Positions 35,477 through 45,626 of a stretch of DNA of 64,000 bases are shown here, in pieces. The position numbers and the translations under genes were made by a program. Numbering within the stretch: the first letter of the stretch is position 1; each line of letters opens with the position of its first letter. Origin of the DNA: Erythrobacter litoralis (GTDB taxonomy: Bacteria > Pseudomonadota > Alphaproteobacteria > Sphingomonadales > Sphingomonadaceae); assembly GCF_029760855.1 (NCBI RefSeq), contig NZ_SOSI01000003.1, positions 434,001-498,000 of the forward strand, given 5' to 3'. The notes under the pieces were generated by a model that had not been told where the DNA came from, did no database searches, and worked only from the letters and a program-made list of their open reading frames with translations.

Positions 35477-36138
35477 GCGATACTGCACAGAAGACCGGCT
35501 GGGACCGCAACGAGATGGCTGCCCGCGCCGCGCGCGAGCTGGAAGATGGCTACTACGTCAATCTCGGCATCGGCATCCCTACGCTCGTCGCCAATCATAT
35601 TCCCGAAGGCATGCAGGTCACGCTACAGAGCGAGAACGGCATGCTCGGCATCGGCCCCTTCCCCTATGAGGGCGAGGAAGATGCGGACCTCATCAATGCC
35701 GGCAAGCAGACGATCAGCGAATTGCCGCACAGCGCCTATTTCGACAGCGCGACCAGCTTCGGCATGATCCGCGGCGGACATATCGACCTTACCGTGCTCG
35801 GCGCTATGGAAGTGGCGCAGAATGGCGACATTGCCAACTGGATGATCCCCGGCAAGATGATCAAGGGGATGGGCGGCGCGATGGACCTTGTCGCCGGGGT
35901 GAAGAAGATCATCGTGGTTATGGACCATACGGCGAAGGACGGCAGCCCGAAATTCATTCCCGAATGCTCGCTGCCGCTGACGGGGACCAACGTCGTCGAC
36001 ATGATCGTGACCAATCTCGGCGTGTTCCAGCGGCCCGACCATGAAAGCGACTTCCGCCTGATCGAACTGGCGCCCGGCGTGAGCGAGGACGACATCGCCG
36101 CAAGCACGACCGCGAAGTACGAGGTCGCGCTGGGCTGA
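35473..36138 (+). CDS. scoB: 3-oxoacid CoA-transferase subunit B
   Basis: 221 residues. [42 protein letters not shown] carries the catalytic glutamate of family-I CoA-transferases in [54 protein letters not shown] is the conserved beta-subunit core. It forms a heterotetramer with ScoA. It starts inside the stop region of the phosphatase gene and is followed 8 bases later by the CaiB-type gene. Confidence 0.92.
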   Translation: MSDTAQKTGWDRNEMAARAARELEDGYYVNLGIGIPTLVANHIPEGMQVTLQSENGMLGIGPFPYEGEEDADLINAGKQTISELPHSAYFDSATSFGMIRGGHIDLTVLGAMEVAQNGDIANWMIPGKMIKGMGGAMDLVAGVKKIIVVMDHTAKDGSPKFIPECSLPLTGTNVVDMIVTNLGVFQRPDHESDFRLIELAPGVSEDDIAASTTAKYEVALG

Positions 36139-36146
36139 GGCGGACC

Positions 36147-37301
36147 GTGGCCCATTGGCTGGACAACCCGCGTGAGCCGAACGCCCCGCTTGCGGGTGTA
36201 CGAGTGCTGGAACTGGCGCGCGTTCTGGCAGGACCGTTCTGCGGACAGATCCTTGCCGATTTGGGGGCGGACGTCATCAAGGTGGAAAGCCCGGACGGCG
36301 ACGGTACCCGGAAATGGGGGCCGCCTTTCGTCACGCGCGATAACGGCGACCGCGAGGCGGCCTATTACCACGGCTGCAACCGCGGAAAGCGCAGCATCGT
36401 TGCGGACTTCGGAGATGCTGACGATTTGCGCCTTGTCACCGGCTTGGCCGGACAGGCGGATGTCGTGCTCGAGAACTTCAAGCCCGGTACGCTTTCGAAA
36501 TTCACTCTTGATTACGACAGTCTTGCCGCCGCCAATCCGAAATTGGTGTACTGCTCGATCAGCGGCTTCGGGCAGACCGGCCCACGTCGCAACGAGCCGG
36601 GCTACGATTTCGTCGTGCAGGGCATGAGCGGGTTCATGGCCCTTACGGGCGAACCGGACGGCGCGCCGATGAAGCACGGCCTTTCGATCAGCGACATGTT
36701 CTGCGGGCTTTGGTCCGCCAATGCAATCCAAGCCGCGCTGCTCATGCGCCAGCGTACCGGCAAGGGGCAGTGGATCGACATGAGCCTACTCGATTGCTCG
36801 GTCGCCATGCTGGCGCATCAGGCGCAGTACTATTTCACGACCGGCGAGAACCCGCCGCGCATGGGCAATCTTCACGCGCAAGTAAGCGCCTATGGCGTCT
36901 TCCCGACGAAGGACGGCCCGGTTGTGCTGGCACCGGCGAATGACGGCCTGTTCCGCAAGCTTCTGACGCTATTCGGCCGGCACGATCTGATAAACGATCC
37001 TCGCTTCGCTACCAACGAAGCGCGCATTGCGAACCGCTCCGCCCTCGACGCTCTCATCGCCGATGAAACCGTCGGCTGGCAGCGCGACACGCTGCTGCGG
37101 GAATGCGCGGCGGCCGGGGTGCCCGCCGGTCCGATCAACGAGGTTGCCGAAGTGTTCGACGACCCGCAGGTCGCCGCACGCGGCTTGGCCTTTCCCTTGC
37201 CGGAAGGACTGACGGGGGTTCGCAGCCCTATGAACTTCTCCGATGCCGAACTCGCGCTCGGGAGTCCTTCGCCGAAGCACGGGGAGCATTCCGGCAACTG
37301 A
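36147..37301 (+). CDS. CaiB/BaiF family III CoA-transferase
   Basis: 384 residues. It starts with a GTG. The family pattern is clear: PLAGVRVLELARVLAGPFCGQILADLGADVIKVESPDGDGTRKWGPP, NRGKRSIVADF, NEPGYDFVVQGMSGFMALTGE (with the catalytic Asp), and DMFCGLWSANAIQAALLMRQRTGKGQWIDMSLLD. It transfers CoA between carboxylic acids; substrates cannot be told. Placement behind scoAB suggests the operon handles activation of organic acids from catabolism, using two unrelated types of CoA-transferase. Confidence 0.88.
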   Translation: MAHWLDNPREPNAPLAGVRVLELARVLAGPFCGQILADLGADVIKVESPDGDGTRKWGPPFVTRDNGDREAAYYHGCNRGKRSIVADFGDADDLRLVTGLAGQADVVLENFKPGTLSKFTLDYDSLAAANPKLVYCSISGFGQTGPRRNEPGYDFVVQGMSGFMALTGEPDGAPMKHGLSISDMFCGLWSANAIQAALLMRQRTGKGQWIDMSLLDCSVAMLAHQAQYYFTTGENPPRMGNLHAQVSAYGVFPTKDGPVVLAPANDGLFRKLLTLFGRHDLINDPRFATNEARIANRSALDALIADETVGWQRDTLLRECAAAGVPAGPINEVAEVFDDPQVAARGLAFPLPEGLTGVRSPMNFSDAELALGSPSPKHGEHSGN

Positions 37302-37324
37302 CGTCATGGCTTGACGCTTCATTC

Positions 37325-37344
37325 ATTTCTGTTAAAACAGAAAT
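37325..37344. promoter_or_regulatory. Operator-like palindrome before the GbsR/MarR-type regulator
   Basis: ATTTCTGTTAAAACAGAAAT is a perfect dyad with 9-bp arms and a 2-base centre, 20 bases upstream of the regulator start. A second dyad of the same length and half-site, allowing one mismatch, lies before the membrane gene at 37994. This suggests autoregulation and control of that gene. Confidence 0.6.
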
Positions 37345-37364
37345 AGAAGAAATGGAGCCGAGTC

Positions 37365-37907
37365 GTGGCCGATATCATGGACATTCCCGAGGCGCGGGCC
37401 TTCATCCTCCACTGGGGGGAGATGGGCAGCGAATGGGGCGTCAACCGCTCGGTCGCGCAAGTGCATGCCCTGCTCTATCTTTCCGATCGTCCGCGCCATG
37501 CGGAAGACATTTGCGAGAAGCTCGGTCTCGCGCGCTCCAATGTGTCGAACGGGCTGAAGGAACTGCAATCCTACAATATCGTTCGCCGCGTTCACGTCGA
37601 AGGCGATCGGCGCGACCATTTCACGGCCGATACCGATCTGTGGGACATGCTCCTCAAGATTGCCGCCGAACGCAAACGGCGCGAGATCGACCCGACCGTG
37701 CAACTGCTCGGTGAATTGACCGAAAGCCTCGCTGGACGGAAAGACGTGCCCGAGCATATTCGTCAGCGGATCGGTCGAATGCACGAATTTATCAGCACTC
37801 TCGCCGATTGGTACGCCGATGTCCGCCGCCTGCCCAAGACGACGCTCGTCACTCTTATGAAGCTCGGCAGCAAGGTCACGCGCCTGTTGCCCGGCACCAA
37901 ATCCTGA
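37365..37907 (+). CDS. GbsR/MarR-family winged-helix regulator
   Basis: 180 residues from a GTG. The N-terminal winged helix (about 10-85) includes WGVNRSVAQVHALLYLSDRPRHAEDICEKLGLARSNVSNGLKELQSYNIV, the GbsR-like pattern of DNA-binding proteins. The C-terminal part is helical (about 100-165) and may form the dimer or sense a ligand; GbsR itself responds to choline or betaine, but that cannot be assumed here. A perfect palindrome lies 20 bases before the start. It is followed by a small membrane-protein gene with a similar dyad. Confidence 0.8.
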   Translation: MADIMDIPEARAFILHWGEMGSEWGVNRSVAQVHALLYLSDRPRHAEDICEKLGLARSNVSNGLKELQSYNIVRRVHVEGDRRDHFTADTDLWDMLLKIAAERKRREIDPTVQLLGELTESLAGRKDVPEHIRQRIGRMHEFISTLADWYADVRRLPKTTLVTLMKLGSKVTRLLPGTKS

Positions 37908-37958
37908 CCATGTGACTGGAAGGAGACCGCCACTGGAACACTCGAATTGCAACTGCCT

Positions 37959-37978
37959 ATTTCTGTAATTACCGAAAT
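37959..37978. promoter_or_regulatory. Second operator-like dyad before the small membrane gene
   Basis: ATTTCTGTAATTACCGAAAT: 8-bp arms with one mismatch, a 4-base centre and the same 20-base length as the dyad at 37325. It lies 15 bases before the start of the membrane gene at 37994 and overlaps where a promoter would be. Confidence 0.5.
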
Positions 37979-37993
37979 AACAGGAGAAACATC

Positions 37994-38401
37994 ATGTATC
38001 TCGTTCCTGCCTATATCGTCTACCTCCTCGTCAGCGTCGGGCTCACCATCTGGGTTGCACGCACCCTCAGCACGAACGGCATCGTCTTCCTCAAGGAATG
38101 CTTCGGACACGACGATGCGCTGGCGCATTCCACCAATCACCTGCTGGTGGTCGGCTTCTATCTCGTCAATCTGGGGTGGATCCTGCTGACCCTGCGCTTC
38201 GGACGCGAGCCCGAGAGCGTAGCCGATACGATCCGCTTCCTGTCCAGCAAGATCGGGCTGGTCGTCGTGGTTCTCGGCGCCATGCACTTCTTCAACATGA
38301 ATGCCGTCGCCAAGTTCGGTCGCAAGGTCGGGCAATGGCTTCGCGAGGATGCATTCGGCGATCCGGATGATGCCCCGGCACGAGGCGTGACCCTGCGCTA
38401 A
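37994..38401 (+). CDS. Small three-helix membrane protein next to the GbsR-type regulator
   Basis: 135 residues. Three hydrophobic segments (about 3-24, 50-68 and 82-100) and a short acidic, then basic C-terminal tail (EDAFGDPDDAPARGVTLR). AGGAGA lies 6 bases before the ATG. No known domain is recognised. The operator-like dyad just upstream suggests control by the regulator at 37365, so the pair may be a small stress or envelope module. Function unknown. Confidence 0.75.
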   Translation: MYLVPAYIVYLLVSVGLTIWVARTLSTNGIVFLKECFGHDDALAHSTNHLLVVGFYLVNLGWILLTLRFGREPESVADTIRFLSSKIGLVVVVLGAMHFFNMNAVAKFGRKVGQWLREDAFGDPDDAPARGVTLR

Positions 38402-38423
38402 ATTGCCGCAATAGGACGAAAGA

Positions 38424-38450
38424 GGGCGGCCGGACTCGAGCCGCCCTTTT
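38424..38450 (+). terminator. Intrinsic terminator after the small membrane gene
   Basis: GGGCGGC (38424-38430) pairs with GCCGCCC (38440-38446), followed by TTTT. It sits between this gene and the convergent metK stop. Confidence 0.75.
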
Positions 38451-38454
38451 CGAA

Positions 38455-39702
38455 TCAGCCGACCGCTGCTTTCAGATCGTCGACCAGATCGGTGCGTTCC
38501 CACGGGAAACGGTCGCCATCCGCCTGGCGTCCGAAATGGCCGTATGCCGCGCTTTCGCGGTAGATTGGCTTGTTGAGGCCAAGATGCATCCGGATGCCGC
38601 GCGGCGTAAGGCCGCCCAGCTTGTCCATTGCCCGGATCGCTTTCTCCAGCCTCTCATCCGTGACGCCGTCCGCAGCAGTGCCGTGGGTGTCGACATAGAG
38701 CGACAGCGGCTTCGAGACTCCGATAGCGTAGGAAAGCTGGATCGTGCAGCGTTTGGCCAGCCCGGCGGCGACAATGTTCTTCGCCAGATATCGGGTGATG
38801 TACGCCGCGCTGCGATCGACCTTGGTCGGATCTTTGCCGCTGAACGCACCGCCCCCATGCGGAGCCGCGCCGCCATATGTGTCGACAATGATCTTGCGGC
38901 CCGTAAGACCGGCATCGCCGTCAGGCCCGCCAATCTCGAAAGCGCCGGTCGGATTGATATGCCAGTCAGTCGCATCCGTGACCCAGCCTTCGGGCAGGAT
39001 TTCACGCACCACACCTTTGACGTAATTCTTGAGCTCGGCTTCCTTGTCGCCCTCGTGATAGCCCTTGCCGTGCTGGGTCGAGACAACGATTGCAGTGCAT
39101 TCCACGGGCTTTCCGTTCTCGTACCGCAGGGACAGCTGGCTCTTCGCATCGGGCTCGAGGAACGGGGCCTTCCCGCTCTTGCGATCGGCGGCGAGGCGTT
39201 CCAGTATCTTGTGGCTGTAATCCAGCGTCGCCGGCATGAGATCGGGCGTCTCGTCGCAGGCGAAGCCGAACATGATGCCCTGGTCGCCTGCACCTTCGTC
39301 CTTGTTCGAACCTTCGATACCCGCATCCACGCCCTGCGCGATTTCGGCCGACTGCCCGTGAAGATGGTTCTCGAAGGTCAGCGTTTCCCAATGGAAGCCG
39401 CTCTGTTCGTAGCCGATTTCCTTGACCGTGCGACGCACCGCGCTTTCGATCTCGTCACGCGCACCGGGTGCCCAATAGTGATTGAACTTCCAGTCCTCTC
39501 GCTCGCGATCGTACATCGGCTTACAGCGGATTTCGCCGGACAAGACCACGCGCTGCGTCGTCGTCATGGTTTCGCAGGCGACGCGCGACTCCGGGTCTTT
39601 CGCCAGCATGAGGTCGACGATCGCGTCGCTGATCTGGTCGGATACCTTGTCGGGGTGGCCTTCGGACACACTCTCGGACGTGAACAGGTAATTGGTGCGC
39701 AT
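38455..39702 (-). CDS. metK: S-adenosylmethionine synthetase
   Basis: 415 residues starting [28 protein letters not shown], the family N-terminus; frames further upstream run into lnt. Signatures: [37 protein letters not shown], and [19 protein letters not shown]. It makes the methyl donor SAM from methionine and ATP in the cytoplasm. The start is only 35 bases past the lnt stop, so both are likely co-transcribed. The short leader can pair GCGGG near the ribosome site with an upstream CCCGC, noted as a finding. Confidence 0.96.
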   Translation of the reverse strand: MRTNYLFTSESVSEGHPDKVSDQISDAIVDLMLAKDPESRVACETMTTTQRVVLSGEIRCKPMYDREREDWKFNHYWAPGARDEIESAVRRTVKEIGYEQSGFHWETLTFENHLHGQSAEIAQGVDAGIEGSNKDEGAGDQGIMFGFACDETPDLMPATLDYSHKILERLAADRKSGKAPFLEPDAKSQLSLRYENGKPVECTAIVVSTQHGKGYHEGDKEAELKNYVKGVVREILPEGWVTDATDWHINPTGAFEIGGPDGDAGLTGRKIIVDTYGGAAPHGGGAFSGKDPTKVDRSAAYITRYLAKNIVAAGLAKRCTIQLSYAIGVSKPLSLYVDTHGTAADGVTDERLEKAIRAMDKLGGLTPRGIRMHLGLNKPIYRESAAYGHFGRQADGDRFPWERTDLVDDLKAAVG

Positions 39703-39737
39703 CGAAACCCCGCGGATATACAGATATAAAGAAAGCT

Positions 39738-41348
39738 TTATGTGTTGCGGGACAGGTAGCGCGCGTGGACGCGCTTGGCAACCAGCGATGCGCCGAGCAA
39801 CACCGCGCCCCAGATGAGGGTCAGCCAGTGTCCGAGCCGGGAGAACGGCGTCGGCGGGGCGGCGCTTGGCACCATCGTATCGACGCGGCCAGCGACATTG
39901 CGCCCGATATGTTCGCGGACCACGCCCTGCGCATCGATCACCGCGCTGATCCCGGTCGTCGTCGCGCGCAGGACAGGGATACCTTCTTCGGCGGCGCGCA
40001 TCCGCGCCTGCGCCAAATGCTGCGGGGGCCCGAAATCGCCGAACCATCCGTCGTTCGATGGATTGAAGATATAGTCCGGCCGGTCTCCCGGTTCGACGAC
40101 CTCCCCGGAAAACACGATTTCGTAGCAGATCTGCATGCCCGCCCTGCCCCATGGGCCAAGATCGATAGTTTGCGGGCCGGGGCCGGGCAGGAAATCGAAT
40201 GCGCCCGGCACGAGGCGCGACAGACCGATCGGCTCCAGCAGCGCGCGCATCGGAAGATATTCGCCGTAGGGTACGAGATGCGCTTTCGAATAGCGCTCGC
40301 CCAGGGTTCCGTCCGCATAGATCGGAGTGACGACGTTATACGCGCCGACCGCCGTCTCGCGCTCGTCGCGTTGTCCGATCTCCAGATCCATCGCTCCGGT
40401 CAGCAGCAGGCTGCCCTCGCCGATGACCTTGCCGATGCGGAAACGGGCGAAATCGGGATCGCCGCCCGCGGTCATCTGGAGGTAGTAGCGTTCGGGATAA
40501 CCGTCGCGCAGGTAATCGGGGATGCCGCTTTCGGGCCAGAGGACCAGCCGGCGATCGAGACGTCGTTGTGGCAGGCTAAGTCGCCCGATGTTCTGGAACT
40601 GCTCTTCGTAGAGTGCCGGATCGTCCATCTCCTCCTGCTGCAGATTGGGCTGGACGAGGGTCAGGGGAAGATCGCCGCGCTCATCCGGACCGGCCGGCCA
40701 GTAGATTACGGCTAGCACAAGTGACAGCAAGGCCCCCATCGGAAGCCAGCGCCGGCCCATTGCGAAGGCGACGAGCGCCCCGCTTGCCGCCACCAGCACC
40801 CCCGACATGGCGTAAGTTCCGACAAAGGGCAGCAGTCGCCCGATACCAGGCCGGTCCCACGGGCCGATGAAGGCCATCGAAAACGGACCCCAGGCATAGC
40901 CGGTGAAGACCCAACTACGGAACCACTCCGCCGCCACCCATAGAGCGCCGAAAGCGAGGGCAAATGGGAGGAGGTTGCCACGACGCCCGGTCATCCACGC
41001 GACGAGAGTAGCGAATGCCGGCCAGACCGCGAGATACAGTGAGAGCAGCGGAACGGCCGCCCATCCCAGGATCGCGGGCATCTCGCCCTGATAGGTAAAG
41101 GCCGTCGCGATCCAGTTGTTGGTGACGGTAAACAGGCCGATCCCGAACAGCCACCCGTTCAAGAACGCGTCTTTTCGGCCCGCGCTCTTATGCGCCAGCC
41201 ATACGAATACGCCTATGGCCACCAGCGCGACGGGCCACAAATGGAGCGGCTGGAAACCGAGCGCGGCACCAGCGCCCAGAACCAAAGCCGACCAGCGCGG
41301 ATGGCGAAGCGCCCACCCTGGAACGCCGCGAAGCTGCTCATTTTTCAT
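39738..41348 (-). CDS. lnt: Apolipoprotein N-acyltransferase
   Basis: 536 residues from the ATG at 41348; a GTG at 41369 adds seven residues and neither has a clear ribosome site. About seven membrane helices are followed by a nitrilase-like periplasmic domain with the three catalytic positions: Glu in [11 protein letters not shown], Lys in [13 protein letters not shown], and Cys in MQICYEIVF. It adds the third acyl chain to lipoproteins in the inner membrane, needed for the lipoproteins encoded elsewhere in this window. Co-directional with metK. Confidence 0.94.
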   Translation of the reverse strand: MKNEQLRGVPGWALRHPRWSALVLGAGAALGFQPLHLWPVALVAIGVFVWLAHKSAGRKDAFLNGWLFGIGLFTVTNNWIATAFTYQGEMPAILGWAAVPLLSLYLAVWPAFATLVAWMTGRRGNLLPFALAFGALWVAAEWFRSWVFTGYAWGPFSMAFIGPWDRPGIGRLLPFVGTYAMSGVLVAASGALVAFAMGRRWLPMGALLSLVLAVIYWPAGPDERGDLPLTLVQPNLQQEEMDDPALYEEQFQNIGRLSLPQRRLDRRLVLWPESGIPDYLRDGYPERYYLQMTAGGDPDFARFRIGKVIGEGSLLLTGAMDLEIGQRDERETAVGAYNVVTPIYADGTLGERYSKAHLVPYGEYLPMRALLEPIGLSRLVPGAFDFLPGPGPQTIDLGPWGRAGMQICYEIVFSGEVVEPGDRPDYIFNPSNDGWFGDFGPPQHLAQARMRAAEEGIPVLRATTTGISAVIDAQGVVREHIGRNVAGRVDTMVPSAAPPTPFSRLGHWLTLIWGAVLLGASLVAKRVHARYLSRNT

Positions 41349-41384
41349 ACGGGACGGCGCAGCGCGCACCGAAAGTACTCTCTT

Positions 41385-42098
41385 TTAGCCTGCGACGCCC
41401 ACTTCGGCGTCGTCCTCCTGCTTGCGGCGACGGCGACGCGGAGCGGGCTTGGCTTCGCTTTCGTCGCTTCTACCGATCGAGGGCGGAAGCGCCGCAGCGT
41501 CGATCTCGCCTTCGACGCCCGGAGCGCCTTCTTCTGTCTTACGGGGTTTGCGCGGCGCACGCGGCTTCTTCGGTGCGTCTGCATTCTTCACGAAGGAATT
41601 ATCGCCCGCATCGTCCGCGCCGTCATTGTCGTCGCTTTTCGTACGTGGACGGCGACCGCGTGGCGGTTGCCGGTCTTCCCCGTCGCCATCGTCGTCGTTC
41701 CGGTTGCGGCGAGCGCGTGCGGGCTGCCGATCGTCCGAATTTTGATCGTCGTCGCGGCGGGCGCGGGGTTGGCGGCGGTTGCGGCGATCGTCGCCCTCGT
41801 CCTCGTCGCCATCGTCGTCGTTAGACTGGCGCTCGTCGTCGCGCTTGGCGCGTGCTTCGTCCTGGCGCGCCTTGTTGTCGGCGATGACGCGGAAATAATG
41901 GTCGGCGAATTGCAAGTAGTATTCCGCCTGCACCCGGTCGCCGTGATGCTGCGCGTCCTGCGCGAGCTTCTTGTACTTGTCGAGCAGCTGAGGCGCGTTG
42001 CCCCGTGCGCGGCTATCGATCCGATTGCCCGAATTGGCACCGCCCTGATTGCGGTTATTGCGTCCGCGACGACGGTTATTATTGCGATTGTTGTTCAA
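41385..42098 (-). CDS. DUF4167 domain protein
   Basis: 237 residues from a TTG with GAGGA about 9 bases upstream. The N-terminus is Asn/Arg-rich (NNNRNNNRRRGRNNRNQ). The DUF4167 core follows: GNAPQLLDKYKKLAQDAQHHGDRVQAEYYLQFADHYFRVI. The rest is charged, disordered Asp/Arg/Pro sequence ending in RRRRRKQEDDAEVG. It is conserved next to prmC and prfA in alphaproteobacteria; an RNA- or ribosome-linked role is plausible from the basic tracts and neighbours, but unproven. Confidence 0.88.
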   Translation of the reverse strand: MNNNRNNNRRRGRNNRNQGGANSGNRIDSRARGNAPQLLDKYKKLAQDAQHHGDRVQAEYYLQFADHYFRVIADNKARQDEARAKRDDERQSNDDDGDEDEGDDRRNRRQPRARRDDDQNSDDRQPARARRNRNDDDGDGEDRQPPRGRRPRTKSDDNDGADDAGDNSFVKNADAPKKPRAPRKPRKTEEGAPGVEGEIDAAALPPSIGRSDESEAKPAPRRRRRKQEDDAEVGVAG

Positions 42099-42333
42099 GG
42101 GTATCGATCCTCATTCATGGCGCGGCGCGAACCCCCGGTTCGCATCTGGCCGCGTTCCCCCTCGCGTGCATGGTTCCACCACCGTGCACCCGCTCCGGCC
42201 TTCATGCATGGTATGCGTTGCCGAGGCCTACGCACCTGAACTGCAATGTCGGAGCATGACGTTGCGCGATACGATCCATATCCCGCAAGTCTTGGACAAG
42301 ACGTAATGACAAGCCGGGCCTTTGCCAACCCCT

Positions 42334-43200
42334 TTATGAAAGGACCAGCGCGCGTGCCCGTCCGGCAAGGTCCTGACGCAGCGTAATGGCGAAGCCTTCA
42401 GCGGCAAAAATTTCCGTCACGGCATCGGCTTGTGTGTGCCCGATTTCGAAGACCGCGATGCCGCCCGGCTCAATCAACGCGCGAATGTGCGGCGCGAGAA
42501 GGCGATAGTCGTCCAGACCATCGGGGCCGGCGAACAGGGCGGAATGCGGTTCGTAGTCGGCAACATCCGGATCGAGCGATGCTGCCGCTTCGATATAGGG
42601 GGGGTTGCACAGGACGAGATCGAACCCGCCAAGACCATCGCGCCAACCGGTTTGGGTCCAGTCGCCGACGTCCATCGTGGCGCGATCTCCGAAGCCCAAC
42701 CGGGCGGCATTGCGGCGTGTGACATTGACTGCTCCTTCGCTCGCATCGAGACCGAAGCCTCTTGCCGTTTTCCACAGATCGAGCGCGGCGAGCAGCAAGG
42801 CACCTGTTCCGGTCCCCAGATCGAGGATGCGGCGTGGCGCTCTACGCGAGCCGAACGCTTCGCGAGCCGCTTCGATGAGCGTTTCGCTGTCGCTGCGCGG
42901 GATCAGCGTGTTCGGGCTGACTTCCAAATCTAGGCCGTAGAATTCTTGCCGGCCGACGATATGGGCGACGGGCTCGTATGCGAGCCGCCGTTGGATCAGC
43001 GCTTCGAATGCCGATGGAGCTTCATCGCGCATGGCATGGATCAGCATGTGGGATCTCGTCGTGCCGAGCGCATGCGCCATGAGCAGTTCGGCATCGAGGC
43101 GGGGGGGGTCGCTAGTTTTGCTTAATCGCACGGCGGCTTCGCGCACCGCCACTCCCGCCTCATCCGTTCGCTCCGAGCCCGTCGGAGGGCTGCTTTTCAC
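42334..43200 (-). CDS. prmC: Release factor glutamine methyltransferase
   Basis: 288 residues from a GTG two bases past the prfA stop. N-terminal helical domain, then the SAM fold (RRILDLGTGTGALLLAAL) and the catalytic NPPYIE motif. It methylates the glutamine in the GGQ motif of release factors. Directly downstream of prfA, its substrate gene, as is usual. The preceding ATGs lie in prfA, so the GTG is favoured. Confidence 0.94.
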   Translation of the reverse strand: MKSSPPTGSERTDEAGVAVREAAVRLSKTSDPPRLDAELLMAHALGTTRSHMLIHAMRDEAPSAFEALIQRRLAYEPVAHIVGRQEFYGLDLEVSPNTLIPRSDSETLIEAAREAFGSRRAPRRILDLGTGTGALLLAALDLWKTARGFGLDASEGAVNVTRRNAARLGFGDRATMDVGDWTQTGWRDGLGGFDLVLCNPPYIEAAASLDPDVADYEPHSALFAGPDGLDDYRLLAPHIRALIEPGGIAVFEIGHTQADAVTEIFAAEGFAITLRQDLAGRARALVLS

Positions 43201-43201
43201 C

Positions 43202-44269
43202 CTATTCCTCCAGCGCCGCTAGCCGTTTCGCCTCGTCCTCGGCGATCAGCGCGTCGACCAGTTCGCCCAACCCCGGCCCAGCAATGATCTCCGGCAGCTT
43301 GTGCAGGGTCAGCCCGATCCGGTGGTCGGTCACCCGCCCCTGCGGGAAGTTATAGGTGCGGATGCGTTCGGAGCGGTCGCCGCTGCCGACCATCGCCTTG
43401 CGCGCCTCGGCCTCCGCACCCTGCGTCGCCTCGCGTTGGGCGTCGTAAAGGCGGGTGCGCAGAACCTGCAGTGCCTTTTCCTTGTTCTTGTGCTGGCTGC
43501 GCCCGTCCTGGCAGGTGACGACGGTGCCGGTGGGCAAATGCGTAATGCGGATCGCGCTGTCGGTCGTGTTGACGTGCTGGCCGCCCGCCCCGCTGGCGCG
43601 ATAGGTGTCGATCTTCAACTCGGTCGGGTCGAGCTGCACGTCCACCTCGTCCGGTTCGGGCAGCACGGCGACGGTAGCCGCCGAGGTATGGATGCGCCCG
43701 CCGCTCTCGGTTTCGGGTACGCGCTGCACGCGGTGGACGCCGCTTTCGAATTTCAGCTTGGCGAACACCCCCTTGCCGGTGACGTTGGCGACGATTTCCT
43801 TGAACCCGCCGACCTCGCTCGCATTCATGCTGACCGGTTCGATCTGCCAGCCCTGTTCGGCGGCGAAACGTTCGTACATGCGATAAAGGTCGCCCGCGAA
43901 CAGAGCCGCCTCGTCGCCGCCGGTGCCGGCACGGATTTCGAGCATGGCAGGCTTTGCATCGGCACTGTCGCGCGGCAGCATGGCGACGGCGAGCGCGCGT
44001 TCCATTTCGGGCAGCGCCTTGCGCAGGCCTTCCAGTTCCTCCTCCGCCATGGCGCGCATTTCCGGGTCGGCGAGCATCTTTTCCAGTTCCCCCATCTCGC
44101 CCCGCGCTGCCTTGACCTTGGCGGCGACGAGGGCGACCGGCTCGAGCTCGGCATAATCGCGTGAGGCCTGGACGAAAGCATCGCCTTCAAGCGTGCCCGA
44201 CGCCATGCGCGCCTCGAGCTCGGCGAAGCGATGGGCGATCTGGTCGAGGCGTTCGGCTGGGACTTTCAT
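43202..44269 (-). CDS. prfA: Peptide chain release factor 1
   Basis: 355 residues. The catalytic GGQ is in [14 protein letters not shown], and the codon-recognition loop shows PET in [18 protein letters not shown], the RF1-type P-x-T. The remainder (KKPRESTP-type helices, [13 protein letters not shown]) fits RF1. It ends translation at UAA and UAG. It starts three bases after the hisS stop, so the hisS-prfA-prmC genes form one operon. Confidence 0.96.
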   Translation of the reverse strand: MKVPAERLDQIAHRFAELEARMASGTLEGDAFVQASRDYAELEPVALVAAKVKAARGEMGELEKMLADPEMRAMAEEELEGLRKALPEMERALAVAMLPRDSADAKPAMLEIRAGTGGDEAALFAGDLYRMYERFAAEQGWQIEPVSMNASEVGGFKEIVANVTGKGVFAKLKFESGVHRVQRVPETESGGRIHTSAATVAVLPEPDEVDVQLDPTELKIDTYRASGAGGQHVNTTDSAIRITHLPTGTVVTCQDGRSQHKNKEKALQVLRTRLYDAQREATQGAEAEARKAMVGSGDRSERIRTYNFPQGRVTDHRIGLTLHKLPEIIAGPGLGELVDALIAEDEAKRLAALEE

Positions 44270-44272
44270 CGG

Positions 44273-45532
44273 TTACCCGATCGTTCGAGCAGCGAAAATT
44301 TCCGCAGCGTCTGCTTCGCGCTCGAAGATGTCGGCAACTGCCGTGAAGGTGTTGGAGTTTGCCCCATCTCGAACGTCGAGCGAAATCAAGACGGCGGGTT
44401 CAGCCTTACGCGCTTTGTCATAACGTTTGCGAGGACTACCGGTAGCGAATACTTCGACTGAGAAACCAGCCTTGCGAAAGGCAGCCGCCAGTTCTGCCGC
44501 GTCGCTCTCGCGATCGATATTCTCAGCGGCGATCGCGACTTCGAGTTGTTCAATTCTCTTGCTGTCGCAAAGCATCGCCAGCCGTTCAATGCCCGCTGCC
44601 CAGCCCACGGCAGGGGTAGGCGCCCCCCCGAGGCTTTCCATCAGGCCATCGTACCGACCGCCGCCGAGGATCGTGCTCTGGCTACCAAGTTTGCTGGCCG
44701 CCTCGCTGCCTTCGTCGGGGATGAACTCGAACGCGGTGTGGCGATAATAGTCGAGGCCGCGCACGAGGCTTTCGGCGCGCGTCCATTTCACGCCTGCCGC
44801 ATCCAGCCCGCTCGTCACAGCATCGAAAAACGCGCGCGCATCGTCCGACAGGAACTGGTCGATCTTCGGCGCATCCACCACGAATTGCCGGTCGCGGCGG
44901 TCCTTCGAATCCAGGATGCGCAACGGGTTCTTCTCGAGCCGCTCCTGCGAATCCTCGCTCAGTTCCCCGCGCACGGCTCGAAAATGCTCGACTAGTGCGG
45001 CACGCCATGCCTCGCGGCTGTCCCCGTCGCCCAGCGTGTTGAGGTGCAGGGTCACGCCTTCGATGCCCAACTCCTTCAAGAGCTGATCGGCAAAAGCGAG
45101 CAATTCCACATCCGCCTGCGGTTCGGCTGCACCGATGATCTCCGCATCGATCTGGTGGAACTGGCGATAGCGGCCCTTTTGCGGCCGTTCGTAGCGGAAG
45201 ATCGGGCCATGTGTCGCCAGTTTGAGCGGCGCGTGCTGCTGCCAGCCATTGGTGAGGAAGGCGCGCGCGATGCCGGCAGTAAACTCGGGGCGCAGGGTCA
45301 GGCTGTCGCCGCCACGATCCTCGAAGGTGTACATCTCCTTGGAGACGATATCCGTCGTCTCGCCGATGGAGCGAGCGAAGACCTCGGTCTTCTCGAACAC
45401 CGGCATTTCCACCCGGCGGAAGCGGTAGAGCTTTCGCACGCGCTCGAAGGTATCGACCACGAAGGCGAAGGCCTCCGCATCTTGTCCGAAAATGTCCTGC
45501 GTGCCGCGAATAGCTTGTGGAGTTTTGCCCAT
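44273..45532 (-). CDS. hisS: Histidyl-tRNA synthetase
   Basis: 419 residues. Class II motifs: the RGTQDIF start, [16 protein letters not shown] (motif 2 region), [37 protein letters not shown] (histidine loop) and [14 protein letters not shown]; the C-terminal anticodon domain begins near residue 325. It charges tRNA-His in the cytoplasm. Length is normal. It is divergent from the M61 peptidase gene. Confidence 0.96.
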   Translation of the reverse strand: MGKTPQAIRGTQDIFGQDAEAFAFVVDTFERVRKLYRFRRVEMPVFEKTEVFARSIGETTDIVSKEMYTFEDRGGDSLTLRPEFTAGIARAFLTNGWQQHAPLKLATHGPIFRYERPQKGRYRQFHQIDAEIIGAAEPQADVELLAFADQLLKELGIEGVTLHLNTLGDGDSREAWRAALVEHFRAVRGELSEDSQERLEKNPLRILDSKDRRDRQFVVDAPKIDQFLSDDARAFFDAVTSGLDAAGVKWTRAESLVRGLDYYRHTAFEFIPDEGSEAASKLGSQSTILGGGRYDGLMESLGGAPTPAVGWAAGIERLAMLCDSKRIEQLEVAIAAENIDRESDAAELAAAFRKAGFSVEVFATGSPRKRYDKARKAEPAVLISLDVRDGANSNTFTAVADIFEREADAAEIFAARTIG

Positions 45533-45626
45533 GATGCGCCGCGCCCTAGCGCGTTCGGTGGGAACGGAAAAGCCGCTCGTCGAAGCGATACTTGCCTTGC
45601 CGCCAATGGCCTTTCAAAGAAGCGTC

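Noticed and set aside
39702..39751. A SAM riboswitch before metK
   Set aside because: The leader is only about 35 bases and shows none of the conserved cores of known SAM riboswitches; only a simple masking stem is reported.
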